The notes beneath the pieces are model-generated. The model was given only the letters and a program-made list of their open reading frames with translations, did not search any database and was not told where the DNA came from. Below, one piece after another: positions 61,972-64,000 of a stretch of 64,000 nucleotides of DNA. The number at the start of each line of letters is the position of its first letter. Position 1 is the first letter of the stretch. Origin of the DNA: JALZUV01 sp963837025 (lineage in GTDB: Bacteria > Pseudomonadota > Alphaproteobacteria > Rickettsiales > JALZUV01); the NCBI GenBank assembly GCA_963837025.1, contig CAWILT010000001.1, positions 496,001 to 560,000 on the forward strand. The letters are read 5' to 3'. Position numbers and translations under genes: made by a program.

Positions 61972-62036
61972 AGCTGAATTAACGATATTTTAGCATTTTT
62001 GCACTAATGTTAAATTTTATTGGAAAGGTGCGTTTA

Positions 62037-62300
62037 ATGACTGATTTTACAAAGTTACTAGATGATTATCGCCTGACAACTGCTGAAATAATTTATCACT
62101 TACCTGATTATCCTTCGGTTTTACAGAGCTATGTGTGGCAGGATTATGACCATATACCGGACTTCCCCGCTTTGCAAAAATTTCTACAATTTTGGGAGCG
62201 CGAATTGGAGGGGCGCCTACATTCGGTTCAGGTTGCTAACTGCGAATTGATTAAACCTTCCGCCATTTTTCGCGGATATAGCAAATTAACCATTCACTAA
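62037..62300 (+). CDS. usg: Usg family protein
   Basis: This 87-aa protein is a clear match to the alphaproteobacterial Usg family. It has DYRLTTAEIIYHLPDYPSVLQSYVWQDYD and FLQFWERELEGRLHSVQVA near residues 9-37 and 52-70 (split here). The function is unknown. Original work placed usg near trp genes; here it precedes a glycosyltransferase. I chose the ATG at 62037, since the longer frame start at 62007 adds non-conserved residues; AAAGG lies about 9 bases upstream. Confidence 0.9.
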   Translation: MTDFTKLLDDYRLTTAEIIYHLPDYPSVLQSYVWQDYDHIPDFPALQKFLQFWERELEGRLHSVQVANCELIKPSAIFRGYSKLTIH

Positions 62301-62344
62301 ACAGATGATTGAGTTTAACGCGCAAAAACAGTAAGTGTGTGCAC

Positions 62345-63382
62345 ATGCGCATCGCCAATATTATGTTAAGCCGTGGCTTAGGTGGAATTGAACAAGCTTT
62401 CCTCGATTATAATGATGCATTGCGTATGGCAGGTCATCACGTATTGGCCATTACGCATCTCCAAGCGGATATCAACGCGCTTTTATCAAATGACGTGCAA
62501 AGCGAAACGCTTAATAATAGAGGCAGTTGGGATGTAGTATCCGCATTTAAACTCCGTAAAATACTCAAACGGTTCTCACCGGATGCAACCATCACGCATG
62601 GCAACCGCGCTTTAAATTTGGCGTTTAAAGCGGGCAAGGTTAAAGGCAAACATATTGCAGTAACCCATAATTATAACCTACAACATTTTCATAAATGCGA
62701 TGCCGTATTTGCTATTACCGAAGATTTAAAACTAACTGTGATGAAGGCCGGATTTGCAGAAAATAAAATCAGCGTGATTCCAAATATGGTTCGTCTGGTT
62801 GAGAATAAAACTACGCAGGAAGAAACTCAAAATAGCCCATTCGTTATTGGTTCGATGGGGCGGCTTATTGAGAGCAAAGGTTTTGGCGATTTAATTCTGG
62901 CTGCCAAAAAAATTTCTGCTCTAACCCGTACGCCATTCCTAGTCAGAATCGCAGGCGATGGTGAGCATCGCGCAACATTACAGGCACTTATCGAACAGCA
63001 TAAACTTGGCGATAAAATACAGCTACTCGGATGGATAACCGATAAAAAAACATTTTATGAACAATGCGATATTTTCTGTCTTCCATCCCATCAAGAGGCG
63101 TTCGGCATAGTCATTTTAGAAGCGATGAGTTATGGCAAACCTGTTGTAGCTTATACGAGTAAGGGACCAAGTGCTATTTTTGGTCAACACCCCACTGCAG
63201 GAGTGCTGGTGCCCAATAAAGATATTGGTTTACTAGCAAACAAACTGTGCGATTTAATATCAAACCCACCTCAGCAAAAATTTTTAAGTGCGCAAGCTTT
63301 AAAGACTGTAAGGCAACATTATTCGTTAGACGTTGTAAGCAACAAAATGGATGCCGCACTTAAAATATTAGTATCATCTTGA
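62345..63382 (+). CDS. GT4-family glycosyltransferase
   Basis: This 345-aa GT-B fold enzyme has an N-terminal acceptor domain (IMLSRGLGGIEQAFLDY, residues 5-21) and a C-terminal donor domain (GSMGRLIESKGFGDLILAAKKI). The EX7E motif runs from Glu251 to Glu259 in EAFGIVILEAM. It is likely a surface glycan or lipid glycosyltransferase; the sugar is unknown. I started at the ATG at 62345. It lies 44 bp after usg and 31 bp before ygfZ on the same strand. Confidence 0.88.
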   Translation: MRIANIMLSRGLGGIEQAFLDYNDALRMAGHHVLAITHLQADINALLSNDVQSETLNNRGSWDVVSAFKLRKILKRFSPDATITHGNRALNLAFKAGKVKGKHIAVTHNYNLQHFHKCDAVFAITEDLKLTVMKAGFAENKISVIPNMVRLVENKTTQEETQNSPFVIGSMGRLIESKGFGDLILAAKKISALTRTPFLVRIAGDGEHRATLQALIEQHKLGDKIQLLGWITDKKTFYEQCDIFCLPSHQEAFGIVILEAMSYGKPVVAYTSKGPSAIFGQHPTAGVLVPNKDIGLLANKLCDLISNPPQQKFLSAQALKTVRQHYSLDVVSNKMDAALKILVSS

Positions 63383-63413
63383 AAACCGCTTATAAAAAAC
63401 TACCTTATAGGAT

Positions 63414-64000
63414 ATGATTTACCTTGAGTCTCGCCGCCTTATTCACATTAGTGGAACTGCTAAATATAGCTTCCTGCAAGGGTTAGTCACGAATGATGTG
63501 AACCCATTACAATCAGGTGAAACCGATATTTTATATGGCGCCATGCTAAGCCCACAAGGCAAGATTCGCTTTGATTTTTTCCTGATGGTTTTTGATCAAG
63601 AACTCTATATGGACGTGCCCCAAAAACAGGTTGAGGATGTGCTTAAAATTCTTCAATTATATAAATTGCGCGCTGATGTAATCTTGCTGGAAGCCCCCGA
63701 ATTAGCAGTGATAAGCGCTGAGCAATATGACGCAAATTTGTTTGTAGATCCCCGTCATAAATTAATGGGCTATCGTGGTATTGTACCGCATCAAAAACGG
63801 GCTGATATATCGATCTTACCTGAAACAAACTACCATTTTAAGCGTATAGAATTGGGCATTCCTGAAGCAGATGATTTTATTGCCGACCGTGCATTTTGTG
63901 CCGAATATGGTTTGGAATTTTTAAATGCCATTAGTTTTACCAAAGGCTGTTTTATAGGCCAAGAAGTGGTAGCGCGAACACGCCATCGCGGCACTGCGCA
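63414..64000 (+). CDS. ygfZ: Folate-binding protein YgfZ, 3' end cut by the window
   Basis: YgfZ (IBA57 homologue) is a tetrahydrofolate-binding protein that supports maturation of some iron-sulfur enzymes. The visible 195 residues begin IYLESRRLIHISGTAKYSFLQGLVTNDV and include the GAMLSPQGKIRFDF segment. The diagnostic KGCFIGQE motif is near residue 184, followed by VVARTRHRG. The coding region runs off the window. The ATG at 63414 has AGGAT just before it. It is last in a plus-strand run with usg and the glycosyltransferase. Confidence 0.93.
   Translation, partial: MIYLESRRLIHISGTAKYSFLQGLVTNDVNPLQSGETDILYGAMLSPQGKIRFDFFLMVFDQELYMDVPQKQVEDVLKILQLYKLRADVILLEAPELAVISAEQYDANLFVDPRHKLMGYRGIVPHQKRADISILPETNYHFKRIELGIPEADDFIADRAFCAEYGLEFLNAISFTKGCFIGQEVVARTRHRGTA

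Noticed and set aside
1..64000. CRISPR arrays, insertion sequences, tRNA or rRNA genes
   Set aside because: I scanned for regular repeats, transposase-like frames and tRNA-like cloverleaf patterns and saw none that I could support.

Overview
The window is chromosomal DNA from a motile, AT-rich alphaproteobacterium. Several gene orders are typical of that class: flgF-flgG-flgA-flgH beside fliL-fliM-(DUF6468)-motE; hisZ-purA; sdhE-mfd; and rne-(M48 protease)-(DsbA-like) opposite amiC-mrcA-prfB. Alphaproteobacterial families such as Usg, PAS_5, DUF1150-like and a CHCC zinc finger support this. RNase E has an S1 domain split by a charged insert. Metabolism (amtB, argB, dapE, cimA, hisZ, purA) looks free-living rather than that of a reduced intracellular Rickettsia. 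I cannot place it below class; a Rhodospirillales- or Micavibrio-like lineage is a guess.

Layout. 1-5.7 kb (minus): flagellar operon fliL, fliM, DUF6468, motE, followed in the same direction by a 745-aa zeta-toxin-like kinase and tatA. 5.8-9.1 kb (plus): flgF-G-A-H, ending at a strong terminator. 9.1-15.6 kb: an unknown small protein, a SPOR-tailed D-Ala-D-Ala carboxypeptidase, a UbiH-type hydroxylase, amtB, an exonuclease III gene with no standard start codon, and a cluster of small orphan genes. 15.7-19.1 kb: ftsK behind a perfect CtrA-type box, then an orphan exported protein. 19-23.5 kb: argB, engB and an alpha/beta hydrolase, a GT4 glycosyltransferase, and a PAS plus degenerate GGDEF protein. 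23.5-31.5 kb: sdhE, mfd, an unknown His-rich membrane protein, parE and a flavoprotein. 31.5-37.8 kb (minus): a tightly overlapping operon of RND adaptor, RND pump, SemiSWEET, dapE and an ICMT-like methyltransferase. 37.9-43 kb: hisZ-purA, then a pseudokinase-like protein coupled to a small membrane protein. 43-50 kb (minus): mnmA, a PAS_5 protein, prfB with a programmed +1 frameshift, PBP1A and amidase. 50-55 kb (plus): rne with an upstream 28-codon ORF, M48 protease and a DsbA-like protein. 55-60.5 kb: an NDUFAF6-like synthase homologue divergent from an HpnE-like flavoprotein, then cysS, cimA and a TrmJ-like methyltransferase. 60.5-64 kb: HIG1 and zinc-finger small proteins, a lytic transglycosylase, usg, a second GT4 enzyme and the start of ygfZ, cut by the window edge.

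How it fits together. The clearest theme is envelope and motility: the flagellar switch, distal rod, P/L-ring assembly and stator accessory genes, peptidoglycan enzymes (PBP1A, AmiC-type amidase, DD-carboxypeptidase, SLT) and FtsK. Sigma-54-like elements precede flgF and fliM. A CtrA-like box precedes ftsK. This suggests Caulobacter-like regulation of motility and division. I saw no CRISPR array, insertion sequence, tRNA or rRNA. No gene-free stretch exceeds 300 bases; the longest is about 240 bases upstream of rne. The least explained items are the zeta-like kinase in the flagellar operon, the pseudokinase/membrane pair, the short ORF before rne, and three orphan genes that look compositionally or functionally out of place.
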